Positions 48,665 through 59,048 of a stretch of 64,000 nucleotides of DNA are shown in pieces. The notes beneath the pieces were generated by a model. The model was given only the letters and a program-made list of their open reading frames with translations. It did no database searches and was not told the DNA's origin. Numbering within the stretch: the stretch's first letter is position 1; every line of letters begins with the position of its first letter. Position numbers and translations under genes: made by a program. The stretch covers positions 62,001 to 126,000 of the forward strand of contig VTFK01000526.1 in the NCBI GenBank assembly GCA_009617715.1, in the 5' to 3' direction. The DNA is from Plectrocnemia conspersa (Eukaryota > Arthropoda > Insecta > Trichoptera > Polycentropodidae).

Positions 48665-49869
48665 GTTATATTTTGATTTGGATTAAACGATCCACGACAT
48701 TCTCTCTTTTATTTAATTCACCTTCTTATTTTGCAGCCCAACGGCATGGCAATAGCAGTTTTACCGTTCTTCGAAAGCAATTATGTAATACTCATCGCCC
48801 AAAGTCTTTGAATTTTTAACAATATATTACTCTCTGTGATCTTGAGTAATATATTGCAACGTAAAAATGTTTCATTTCTTGACCGTTTTATCTTAAACAA
48901 GTAAAACTCTCATTTAATACATAACATATCATTCTATGCATCAGCAGATATATCTGGATGTTAGTTTTCTGATTCAAAAATAATAGTTCTAGTGAAAAAT
49001 AAAAATTGTTTATTTTAAGACGCAAGCTTTGATCATCTTTCGCCCCCGAGTTTTAATCTGCCAGTGGTTACGTGCATTAGGAGATTGTACCGGATCCTGT
49101 ATTGTCTTTCTTCTCGTCAGTTCCAAATATAGTCTATTTATTTTCTTCTCTTTCTCGCACAATCGAACTTAAAATTGTTTTACATAATTCAATATAATAT
49201 TATCAATTTTCCCGTGTGTTTCCGCTAATTATCATAGCATATGGGTTAGTCATCTTTAGTACTTATTAATAATTTTCGTTTATCTCAGACGTCCATATTC
49301 AGATGCTTTCTTGCATTAATCATTTTAGGCTATATTCTGATTTCGATGTTATTAAAATATCGTCTGATTTTTACCTCTATGGATACCGTGGTATTTTAGA
49401 TTACAAAAATATCAGCTTGAGCCAAAAACGTCGGAAGAATGTCGGGAGCCGATTGATTTATTTTGTATTGTTTTTACTAACTTTTTTTAGAGTATTTGCA
49501 AGGGAACAAAAGACTACGCTAATAATAAAATTGCCAATGTGAATACCGGGATTACCTAGCTATATATTTTTAGAGTAATATGTATTTAGAGAGCGACGCT
49601 TTCTAAAATTTTTAGTCGTTGATAAACTTTATCAAAAAGTATCGAAAGGTTGTCAATTATATGAGCAATATGGTTAGTATTTTCATAAATTAATGATCAG
49701 TATTAATAAAACGCGAACAACCATACAATGCTGAATGCACTGCTTTTCATACGATCACCGAAGTTAAGCAGCATTGGGCCTGATCAGTACTAGGATGAAT
49801 GACCGCTTAGGAGCATCGGGTGTCATTGGACATAATGTGACAAGTTAATCACCAGTTCATCCAAAAAAA
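48665..49869. other. Intergenic, no gene seen
   Basis: AT-rich DNA between sarcalumenin and ABITRAM. No supported gene was found. GCATTGGGCCTGATCAGTAC near 49770 resembles the internal promoter region of 5S-derived sequence (a possible degenerate 5S-like SINE), but it is too short to be certain. Confidence 0.35.
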
Positions 49870-50240
49870 TTGGGTTCAGAGACTTCATTTCAGCTTTTTT
49901 TCAGGAGAGGCAAAAGTTGGCCAGTCAGTGGTTGTTTTTTTAATATTTCCATTTCATTAAATGACATGTATTTTTCTGGCCAAATTCAAGTGTGTCCCTG
50001 CTTAGTCCATGTCAAAAGCAATAAAATCATGCCGTCGCTCATATTAAGACTTTTTATAACAATATTACGACTTACACTAAGTGAGAATTCAAATGAAGCG
50101 TATCTAAACCGAATTTGGATCAATAGAAGTGCAAAAAAATTATCGCTTCTCAGAAGTCAAAAACCCACATCAAAAGCAATAAAATCGTGCCTTCTACATC
50201 ACGATTTTATTGCTTTTGACTTCTGAGAAGTGATAATTGC
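49870..50240 (+). repeat. R2 repeat copy plus inverted TCAAAAGCAATAAAA motif
   Basis: CAGTGGTTGTTTTTTTAATA, ATGACATGTATTTTTCTGG and CCAAATTCAAG match R2 copy 61430-61800. It is followed by TCAAAAGCAATAAAATC twice direct and once inverted. The last pair (50171-50187 and 50202-50219) makes a hairpin around a 14-base loop. Confidence 0.55.
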
Positions 50241-50605
50241 AAAAATGAAATGTCATACTTTGCCTTTTGAATGTGCCTACTGTAACAAATATGGTACGGT
50301 TGATTCATAGCAACTCATTCATAATTTATTTTTTTCCATATTTTTTAGATGAGATTCAGACCTCCTTAATCCCATTAATAATAAAAAGTTATGAAATTCT
50401 GATAAAATTAGTTTTAGGTCTAAATGGATTAATTTATTTAGAATTAATTGTAAGGTGATTTGTAGCTAATAAGCAAATACTTACATATTAAGCTTTGTAT
50501 TTGTTCTGGGCTAGCGAATGGTTTGTCTATAATGTCTCAACGCTTAACGGGATAATAAAATTGAATGTAAAAGGTTAACAATATATTTACAATTTTTATA
50601 CAATA

Positions 50606-53600
50606 CTACACATCCCTCGCTCTCTCGGCTAAAGCTTCCGAGTACTGCTCGGGCGTCAACAGCTGGCCCTTCTTGGCGTCGCTCTCGGCTATCCGGGCCA
50701 GGACGACGGCGACGTAGCCGTCCGAGTCCGGATAGTCTATCAGCAACGACGGGTTGGATGCGAGCGCCTCGTTGATCTCGACGAGCTTCCCCTCAATGCA
50801 GCTTGACACCTTGTACTCTCTTCCGCTTTCAGTGACTATCTTGCAGAGCACCGAGTTCTCTTCTAAAGTCTGACCTCCACGTTTGCCTTTCCCCTTGACT
50901 ACGTTCTTTGTCCTGTCTGCTCGGTCGGTCTGAAAGTCCACTTCGAAGACTTCGTTCTCGGAGAAGAGCGGATGACTGGGAGCCAACGTCACCAGGCATA
51001 TTCGGTTGGAGTGAAACAACAGCATGTGGTCGTTGCCGGCGGCGTTCTTGACGTCCAAGCAATAGCGGCGAGAGAAGTATCTATCGGTGACTGACCTGTA
51101 TTTAGGAATATATTCATAAAATTATTTATGTTATATCGTATTAGTAATTCTATGGATGTGAGGCGATGACTTTGAGCGTCGGCCGTTTCAGATTCGGGGG
51201 GCAGTTCTTTTATATCTGCGTTTTATACAATCATTCCTCGATTATGCAATAACATTCTTGTAACCAGTCGATTCAAGATTTATGATTAAACCTTTGACTG
51301 CGGAAGACACCTATAAAAAATCATAGACTTTTGAACATTATATCGCAATTGTTTCATATATTTTAGGGTTGAAAATTCCTTTAACGGAATATTAAAATCT
51401 TTAACTAACGACATCTCTTGATGTTTGCTTAAAAACATTTGTAGATATATTAGAATTAAATATTTTTCAAAAAAATATTGGTGTTTCCAATTCTCGCCAC
51501 CCAGGTGCTGCCATCGATTTATCATAGAATTGTATGACGTAGGTTTCACGTTCAGTCTGCCGTCAGGACTGACAACAGACTGATCGTGTAATACAGGGCT
51601 TCTTAAACTATGGGTGCGACCCCAAATGGGGTCGCGAAATTTTATTGTTAATAATAATTTAAATACATGAATTTAAATTAAATGTTTTAAATCATATTTT
51701 CAAGCTGCTCATTATGATCATATAACTTTTACTCACTGACTTATTCAGCAAATGCAGCAAAAAAACTAGAACCAGAATTGAACGATGTGCTGTTCGTTCA
51801 GGATGCTGTTAAGATTATACATTTTATTAAGAGCCATGCCCTTAACAGCCGTCTATTTTCAAATCTCTGTAAGGATACGGATTCCCACTATACAAATTTA
51901 TTATTACATGCAGAAGTAAGATGGATATCAAAAAGTCAAAGTTTAAAAAGATTATTGTTATTTAAGGATGAAATCGAAATATTTTTAACCGAACAAAAAT
52001 GTGATCTTGCGGCTTTTTTTCAAAATGACCTATGGCTATCAAAGCTGCGTTATCTGTCAGATATTTTTGAGAAATTAAACGATCTCAACTTGTCTCTTCA
52101 AAGAAACAATTGCGATATATTTACTTGAAATGAAACAATTGAAAGTTTTATTAAAAAGATCAACATTTGGAAAAGTAGGGTAGAAAAGGATTCGTTGGAA
52201 ATGTTTTCCAGTATCGACAATTTATAATCGAGAAAAATCATTGTAAAACTTTTATCGCAAAAATTATTATAGTTCACTTAAAAGCGCTAGAAACACAGTT
52301 TCGTAAATATTTTATATCAAATATTGATTTAAAAAAGTTATCTTGGATTCAAAAACCATTTTTTATTGGCTTGAGTGAGATTCATCACCTGCCATATAAA
52401 GCTTAAGAGGAATTTGCTGAGCTTTCGAGTGACTCAAACTTAAAACTAAATTTTTCAAAAAAGCCCTTGACTAAATTCTGGATCGGAACTAGAACTGAAT
52501 TTCCCACAATTTTTGATATGGCATTAAGTGTTCTTCTGCCATTCAACACCATGTATTTATATGAAATTACTTTTTCAGCTTTAACACATATTAAATCCCA
52601 ATATCGTTCATCGTTAGAAAGTTTTACGTCCAGCAGTGTCAAATATTGAACTAAAATTTAATTTGTTATGCAGTAAAAAACAAGCACATCCGTCTCATTA
52701 AAAAACGATTTTCCCTTTAATTTTTGTGTACTTTTAATATATACAAGCGACGATATATTTTGCTCAATATTCTTTTTTATTTATGTTATTGCAAAAAATG
52801 CAGTTGTGATGAAAAATAAGGCATATAATTTTTGTAACTATAATAAATACAATTTTACAACTTTTTGCGCAATTTTTTATTTTAGTATGTTTCTAAGCAA
52901 ATTCTAAAACTATATTTTTTCATATGTATGTAATATGTATATTGTTACATAATCAATAAATCAGCACAAAATATTTATATATCTTTATTTTATATTTATC
53001 TGGGGTCACGAAGAAACTCACAATCATAAATGGGGTCGTGAATGAAAAAAGTTTAAGAAGCCCTGGTGTAATACATTCCATCAGTGTGATCTTTCAGTCA
53101 CCGCTCGGACAGCGATGGAGGTATGCGCCGCCAACTACGAAGCCATTTGAGGCAGAGAAAGATTTTTTATTCACATTAGAATCATTGCTATTCTCTGGGA
53201 TAAAACCCATAAGAATTATGTAAATAAGTATTATATGACAGAAATAAAGCTTTGGAAAGGTTGTTAATAATCTATAAAAAAAATTAAACCTCTGGCCACC
53301 ATCGACGATATTAAAAAAATAAACACATTAAGACCAAATTAGCGCGGAGAATTAAAAAAAAATAACGTCTCGAAGATCAGGGGCTAGGGCAGATGATGTT
53401 TATACTCCGAAGAGTTGGAACTTTGAATATCTAAGTATGTTATTTTCAAATAAAAACGCTTAAAATATTTAATGCATTTATTAAAACGAATACAACGTAA
53501 CCTAATAAATGAATACAGTTAAATATTTATTATTAATTCATGCCAATATCCAATATACCCTCGTTATTGAAATAGCGACAAAATTTTTCTCTTATCGTTT

Positions 53601-54366
53601 TTTCATCATTTGGTGCTAATGGGCTCCAAATCAAGTAATTCATTTCCATATTGTTTTGTGATTTTCCAATTCGATGCCAAATAAAGCCATGGTTGGGTTT
53701 TAACCAAATAATTATGTAAATAACAGCAATATTTTTTTCCGCGGAAAACATCCATCAGTCCGCTATCAGTATTTTAACCTACGTATGGCAGACGTTTTTT
53801 ACAATTTACACCGAATGTTCAAAACATAATCCAACTTTTATGAATTGAAAAGAACTTTAGTTATAAATCGACAAGTTCATTATCTTTTACGAAGTCACAG
53901 GATAAGTTTATGTAAAAAGAACTCAATTCTTAATTCATTAAAAACAGTGCCGTGCACGAATGTTGTATGTCAATGACACCTAGTGAATTTTTTACTAATT
54001 CATTGGTGCTAGTTAATTATGTCGGCACTATAAAAATTGTTCTGTATTTTGCTACATAATACATTTTAAAATGAAAAACTTGGTTTGTTATCGATAACAC
54101 ACGACAGTTTTAAATTTTAAAACGGTGTTGGCTACAGATGTTTCTGAGAGTGATAAAAGAACGGTTTTTGTCATTGTCCTTTTTATGAAGTTGATGATTA
54201 CGTAGTTAGGAAATTTGTGATAATTATTTTGAATAAGCGAAAAAGGGTTGATTTTTTGCAACATAAAACCTTAACCATGGATTAAAACTTTATAAACATT
54301 TAAAGAAGTATACCTATAGTCCGAGTCGATCGGCGCCGATTCTAAGATGGAAGGCACTGCGTCCAT
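50606..54366 (-). CDS. ABITRAM: ABITRAM (FAM206A/Simiate) homologue
   Basis: Two exons, 54366-54314 and 51095-50606 (phase 2 across Arg), give 180 residues, matching the family length of about 181. Exon 1 encodes MDAVPSILESAPIDSDYR. Exon 2 reads SVTDRYFSRRYCLDVK, HMLLFHSNRICLVTLAPSHP, a short basic loop KGKGKRGGQTL, SVLCKIVTESGREYKVSSCI, GKLVEINEAL and DGYVAVVLARI, all characteristic of ABITRAM, a glycine-cleavage-H-like fold protein reported to bind actin in neurons and modulate transcription. Its ATG lies five bases after the CMC2 stop, within the same exon, and is followed 53 nt later by a splice donor. It therefore most likely rides on the CMC2 transcript. The 3.2-kb intron carries an hAT insertion. 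Confidence 0.93.
51594..53065 (+). mobile_element. hAT element with intact TIRs and 8-bp TSD
   Basis: The terminal inverted repeats are CAGGGCTTCTTAAACT and its complement at the right end; subterminal GGGGTCGCG/GGGGTCGTG motifs also mirror. The host duplication GTGTAATA is perfect at 51586-51593 and 53066-53073. Inside, plus-strand frames read LLLHAEVRWISKSQSLKRLL, LSDIFEKLNDLNLSLQ, and, near the end, YLYEITFSALTHIKSQYRS, the C-terminal block of ZBED5/FAM200-like hAT transposases. The N-terminal half is deleted and several stops occur. It is an internally deleted, inactive copy in the ABITRAM intron. Confidence 0.9.
53074..54313. other. ABITRAM intron remainder
   Basis: AT-rich intron sequence upstream of the hAT insertion. 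A minus-strand open frame at 53751-53533 (containing HGFIWHRIGKSQNNMEMN) has protein-like composition but no recognised domain and no splice support. Confidence 0.35.
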
Positions 54367-54371
54367 CTCGC

Positions 54372-54688
54372 CTAAACCTCCTGCGTCCTCGTACTGTTGA
54401 GAATACGCGCCTGGCGCTCCCTGGCGAGACGGTGGTTCTCTTGGCGTTTGTCTTCTCTCTCTTTCTTCGTACAGTTGAGCATCTGCTGGTGAATCTCGGA
54501 GCACATGCCGAATATCAACCCTATCTTGTGCTGCGACCGAAAGCGAACTTACGACATCTTGCCAGCCTCGATACCTTTATGTACCTCGGTACAGATATAA
54601 CGCTCACCTCTTCGTAGCAATCGGTCAGTTTTTTAATGATGATATTGCACTCATCCGTGTGCAGGTTAGGAGCCAAATTCTGGTGCAT
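54372..54688 (-). CDS. CMC2: COX assembly mitochondrial protein 2 (CMC2)
   Basis: Two exons, 54688-54608 and 54530-54372 (phase 0), give 79 residues, exactly the usual CMC2 length. It begins MHQNLAPNLHTDE and carries twin C-x9-C motifs: CNIIIKKLTDC in exon 1 and CSEIHQQMLNC in exon 2, joined by HKIGLIFGM. A basic tail (KKEREDKRQENHRLARERQ) follows. Twin C-x9-C proteins are oxidised in the intermembrane space by the Mia40 relay; CMC2 takes part in cytochrome c oxidase biogenesis. The TAG stop is followed by GCGAG and then the ABITRAM ATG. The minus-strand intron is only 77 bp. No poly(A) signal can fit between the two frames. Confidence 0.95.
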
Positions 54689-54889
54689 TGTCAAACTTTG
54701 CGGCCGAAACGCGACGATCGTCGGCCAGTTCGGTTTACGTAATATGTAAAATTTTCCTATTTCATTTATTTTGCATAATTAAATGCCAAATAATAATGTT
54801 ATTCAATATATTATTCATTTCACCTTATTAAAATTTAAGTCTTTGGCTAAATTAACAGGAATTTCATAAAATATATGTATACACCCAAG

Positions 54890-54990
54890 AACATCGGTTG
54901 GGCAAGAGGGCAGGGGGGGCATTTGTACTCCTTTGAAAAATTCATGTCATTTATTGAGATACTACGAGTATTATTTAAATCGAAATATTG
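54890..54990 (-). repeat. R2 repeat fragment, minus orientation
   Basis: GGGGGGGCATTTGTACTCC then TTTGAAAAATTCATGTCATT is the reverse complement of the CCCCC-ended tail of the R2 copy at 61430-61800. It lies about 200 bp upstream of the CMC2 start. Confidence 0.45.
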
Positions 54991-55239
54991 ATCAAATTTT
55001 AAACGCTGGTGCAGATGTGCCATGAACTGCATTCAACTCGGCTTTCGGTGTTTTGTTTTGCAAATGAAAATCGTTTTTCCATTGATCGAAAATAACGAAG
55101 GTTGTTTGCTTTAATTCATCGTAAAAATGAAAGGATGCAATGCAAACGACAGACAACTTGACAGTAGTCTATTGACAGATGGTACTTTTCAGAAACAAAC
55201 TTGTTTCGATATTACTAGTGCCATCTTTTAGTTTTTCTA

Positions 55240-55345
55240 ATGACTTATAGGTATACATTTTTACTAGAGAAAATATTTATCTGGCAGGTGCTAGAATTTT
55301 TTTATTATTGCAACTTTTCCATTCGTAGTAATATATAATTTACAT
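55240..55345 (+). repeat. R2 head fragment
   Basis: ATTTTTACTAGAGAAAATAT, TTATCTGGCAGGTGCTAGAA and TTCCATTCGTAGTAATA match the R2 head near 23745 and 38060. Confidence 0.45.
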
Positions 55346-56427
55346 GCTATTTTCCTAAAGCCTCCCTACAGCTCGATAACGGAAAATCGATTTTTCTCAT
55401 TTCTTACTGAGCCGTAGCAATTAATTTATTCAATTATTTTGTATAATTTCTTTCTTTCTTGGCACTTACGACAATTTGTCAGTATTTCTCTATGATGGCG
55501 AGTGTTGAAATTTAAAAAAATATTAAGGGAGAACATCATTATTATAAAATATTGTACAGAAAGGCAACGCATGACGCTTCTCGTTCCTTGTAGATATTAA
55601 CTAATAGTTCCAAGCAATGTAAAAAAATGAGGTGTAATAACAATTTTCGCCGGAGGGAAACTAATACGTAGAGTTGAATAGAAATCCCTTTAATAATTTA
55701 TTATTCATATATCAATAAAAATGGTGCACATACATTTATATACATTCAATGCGCAAAATAAACATATTTCTTAAAAATAATCAAACAATATACATCTGTA
55801 TACATTTATAATATTATCATTTTACAATAGTATAATAATTATTTAAAAGCGGGATCTTTCTCCGTCGAATCCGGATGAGTGCGCGACCGGACCGGAGCTT
55901 TAGATACGATCTCGGGTCCGACCGAGACTCGGCTGGAACAGATATAAAAACATAACCGCGCGCGTACGAAATTTTTTCGACTAACCAGACTAACAAAATT
56001 ATTAAAAAAAACTAGGCATAAAAAATTATATGATAAACTTTTGGCTGACGATTATACACATAACATAGAATGGAATCGATTAAAAATAAAACGTATCGTA
56101 CGTCAAATAAACGCTAATGTTTGTTCTTCGCGACGATCGTCACAACTCGGGCGATAAACTTTAGGCCCCTAACCCTGCGATGCCAAAACGACGACTAATT
56201 TTTGATATGCCCTTCGAAAGTGCGTCCAAACGACAACTTTGCGACCTTCCGTATTACATTAGCGGCGTTCGTACGCATACGAACGTCGCGGTCCCGTTCT
56301 ACGCGAAGAAACGAACAATACGCAAACTCCCAGAGTCCGACGGGATCTTTACTGCGACGATGCGGACGGACAGATATAAACGATCCGTCCGCTAGTACAA
56401 TATTCGATCGGACGCTCGTCCGGGTCG
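55346..56427. other. Intergenic and syntaxin 3' UTR
   Basis: The part from about 55700 to 56427 is probably the long 3' UTR of the minus-strand syntaxin gene (AATAAA-type signals on the minus strand near 55697-55702). No separate gene is seen; the short plus-strand ORFs at 56180-56438 are not supported. Confidence 0.4.
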
Positions 56428-57704
56428 TTATCTCTTAAGCGACGTGACGATTATGATGGTCAACACGATGCCGGCGACCAGAGCGATAGTGAGGAGGATC
56501 AGCATTTTTCTGCGGAACTTGGCCTGATACCGCGACGCCTTTACCAGCTCCTCCCTACCCGTTTCGACTCTCGCTTCGGCGCCTTCTATGCTGCTCTCGA
56601 TCGTATCTGAAAAGAGATACGAGTTTCGGTAGGGTTGGATCGTACGGCGAGAGCGTCGACTCGGACTCACCTATTGTGGAACCTTGACAGTTGATTATCG
56701 CGCTGAGCTCTTGCATCACTTGGTTGATGTCCAAAACGTTGGATTCTATCTGTCGAACGTACTCTTCCCTCTCTCCCAGCAGTCCGTTGTCGAACTCCAG
56801 CATTTGAGCCTGCCAACGGAGCGTAATCAATATTCGTCTGTTCTGTTGAATTTTTGAAAAAGTCGATCGCTCACCTGCGTCTGTTTTAGAGCTAAAAGCC
56901 TGACGGTGTCGTCGTCTTCCACGTGAGCGTTTCCTTCGGCCGTAAAATCCGTCATCGGCACCTTCGGTGGCATGTATAACTGCATTTTTTCGGATAATTG
57001 CTGAAATGGGTAGTTTTGAATGTTTAGTTTTGCATGTAAATTCAGTTTTAAGCATTTCTTGATTCAAGTGTATTAATAAACTCGAGTGTCTTGAATAATT
57101 TAAACTATTTTCTTTTGCTGAGAAATTTTATTTACATTAAAATAATTTAAGATTCCAAACACTACCTAGTAAATTGTGCAGGGGTTTTTTAAAAAATATC
57201 AATTGGATAAGGATTGATGTCCTTCATAATTTACATTAAGAATATAAAGAAAAAATAACGGACCTTCTGCACTTGCGAGTACCTGACGACGGACTCGCTG
57301 AAATTTTGCGCGAGCTTCTCGAATTGCAACTTCTGCCTCTTGTCGCCCTTCCTGACGATGACTTCGAGGCGACGCAGGTCCCTAGTGGTGGCGCTCACTG
57401 TCGTGTTGACGCTCTGCTGGGTCTCCTGCCTGCGACCGAGACAATTGCAACAATAATTTTCATTCGCAAATCGGCGGGTAGTAATAGTATATTATATTCA
57501 CGCTTGGCTCCGCAGCGCCTCGGTGTCTCTGGGCGAGCCCAGGTGTCGCTCGGTCCTCTCCAGTTGGCGCGAGGCCGCCTGCACGGCCGTCACTCCCGAC
57601 GCAGCCGCCTCCACCAGCGTGTACAGCTCGGTGGGGCTGAAGCCCTCGCCGGAGGGCTGCAGCGGCGAGGGCCCCGGCCCCGCGGTGCCGTAGTTGCGCG
57701 ACAT
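56428..57704 (-). CDS. Syx7: Syntaxin 7/12-type endosomal Qa-SNARE
   Basis: Five exons, 57704-57502, 57429-57264, 57000-56875, 56809-56671 and 56606-56428, all in phase, give 270 residues. The N-terminal part is a helical Habc-type domain (YTLVEAAASGVTAVQAASRQ; DLRRLEVIVRKGDKRQKLQF). The SNARE motif runs from ERE-EYVRQIESNVLDINQV through QELSAIINCQGSTIDTIE to ARVETGREELVKASRYQ, with the zero-layer Gln kept in C-Q-G-S. A basic RRK precedes a single C-terminal membrane anchor (MLILLTIALVAGIVLTIIIV) with a three- to five-residue tail. Family members drive early and late endosome fusion; Drosophila Syx7/Avalanche is the likely relative. ATG 57704 gives MSRNYGTAGPG, typical of this group. Confidence 0.93.
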
Positions 57705-59048
57705 CTCGACTGTCAGTCGCCACCCCACGGCTGCCAACCGTCGCGTCGGCGAGAACAAGAAAATCGGCGAAACCCCGATAACGAAAACCTATTGCGTCTT
57801 GCCTTTTTTCTACGACTTGACGACATTTTTATTTAAATCCGACGCATTATATTTATTCGGGCATGGCCGACGATTTTGTTATGGTCGAAAACTTTACAGA
57901 ATTATCAAAATCAAAAATACGCCCCTCCCCCAAAGGTAGCAATGTCATAGGTAAAAAATGTATTTGTATATGTTCTGCATATTAATCATATTCATAAACG
58001 TGTACGTACAAATGCATATATTATACATATATGTATATGAGAGTGAGAAATAGCAAACTCAACGACACATGTATTGGTTTTACAGTTATATTTTTAATTA
58101 AAATATTTTCGGAAGGACTGTACTTATTGTATTGCCTTTTAGGAATATTATTTTTAAACAAAGAGGCCAAATGTATTCATTATACAAAGGAAAAAATAAT
58201 AACAATATTTGTAAGAACAAATAATACAGGAAAAAACATGTATGAAGCAATCGACAATCACTCTGTTTTAATTTACAGCTCTTCTGCTACATGTAGTTTT
58301 TTATTTAGATTTTTAAATTATATTTTTTTTAAATTTTCCTCTCTATTATATGTGTAATTTTATTAAAATTGCTAGCTCTTCCTTATCTAATTACAATTCA
58401 TCAAAATCATCCTTTGATTGAGAAATATGAATTAATATGCAGCTATTTCATTTGAAATTGGTGTTATTCTGGTTTCTTGTGTAAAGACCAGGCTAAATAT
58501 ACTTTTAACAAGCATTAAGCATGAAAGATTTCACCTTCTTGGTAGACAAATTCTATACGATTCAAAATTTAAAATTATATATATATATATATATTGGAAT
58601 CAGAATCTATTTAAAAAAATGATTAATGTATTCGACGTATGTAAAATGATTTAAAAGTTTCGACTACGCCCTGATTTAAGCGCTGAAGTAACGAGGCTAT
58701 ATTAGATGGTAGAATTACTTTCACATTAGGATAAGTTAAATCTAATTTCCGTGTAAATTTCTAATCAGTTAAAAAAACCTTTTTGGTACACTGGAAAATT
58801 AGATTTTGTTAAGTGATTTCCCGATGCATAGTTACAAAGAAGCAGATTTTACATTTCTATAAACGAACATTTTTCTAAACCTGAGAAACCAGCAATGTAC
58901 TTGTTTAACCCATTTAGATATATTGTATATTGGATTGACAGGATCCGACGATAGCTCGACAGCTATCGCTTCAAATACAAAAATGTTTACATTGCACTGA
59001 TCCAAGTGTGTAAACGAACGCGTGACAAATAAAATGTAATAATAGGAA
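57705..59048. other. Intergenic between syntaxin and E2F7/8
   Basis: A shared upstream region of 1.3 kb between two divergent genes. AT-rich, with a TA microsatellite near 58577-58594. No exon is recognised; if E2F7/8 has further 5' exons they could lie here. Confidence 0.4.

Noticed and set aside
56180..56438. Plus-strand ORFs in the syntaxin 3' region
   Set aside because: Overlapping frames in moderately GC-rich 3' UTR, with no domain or splice support.
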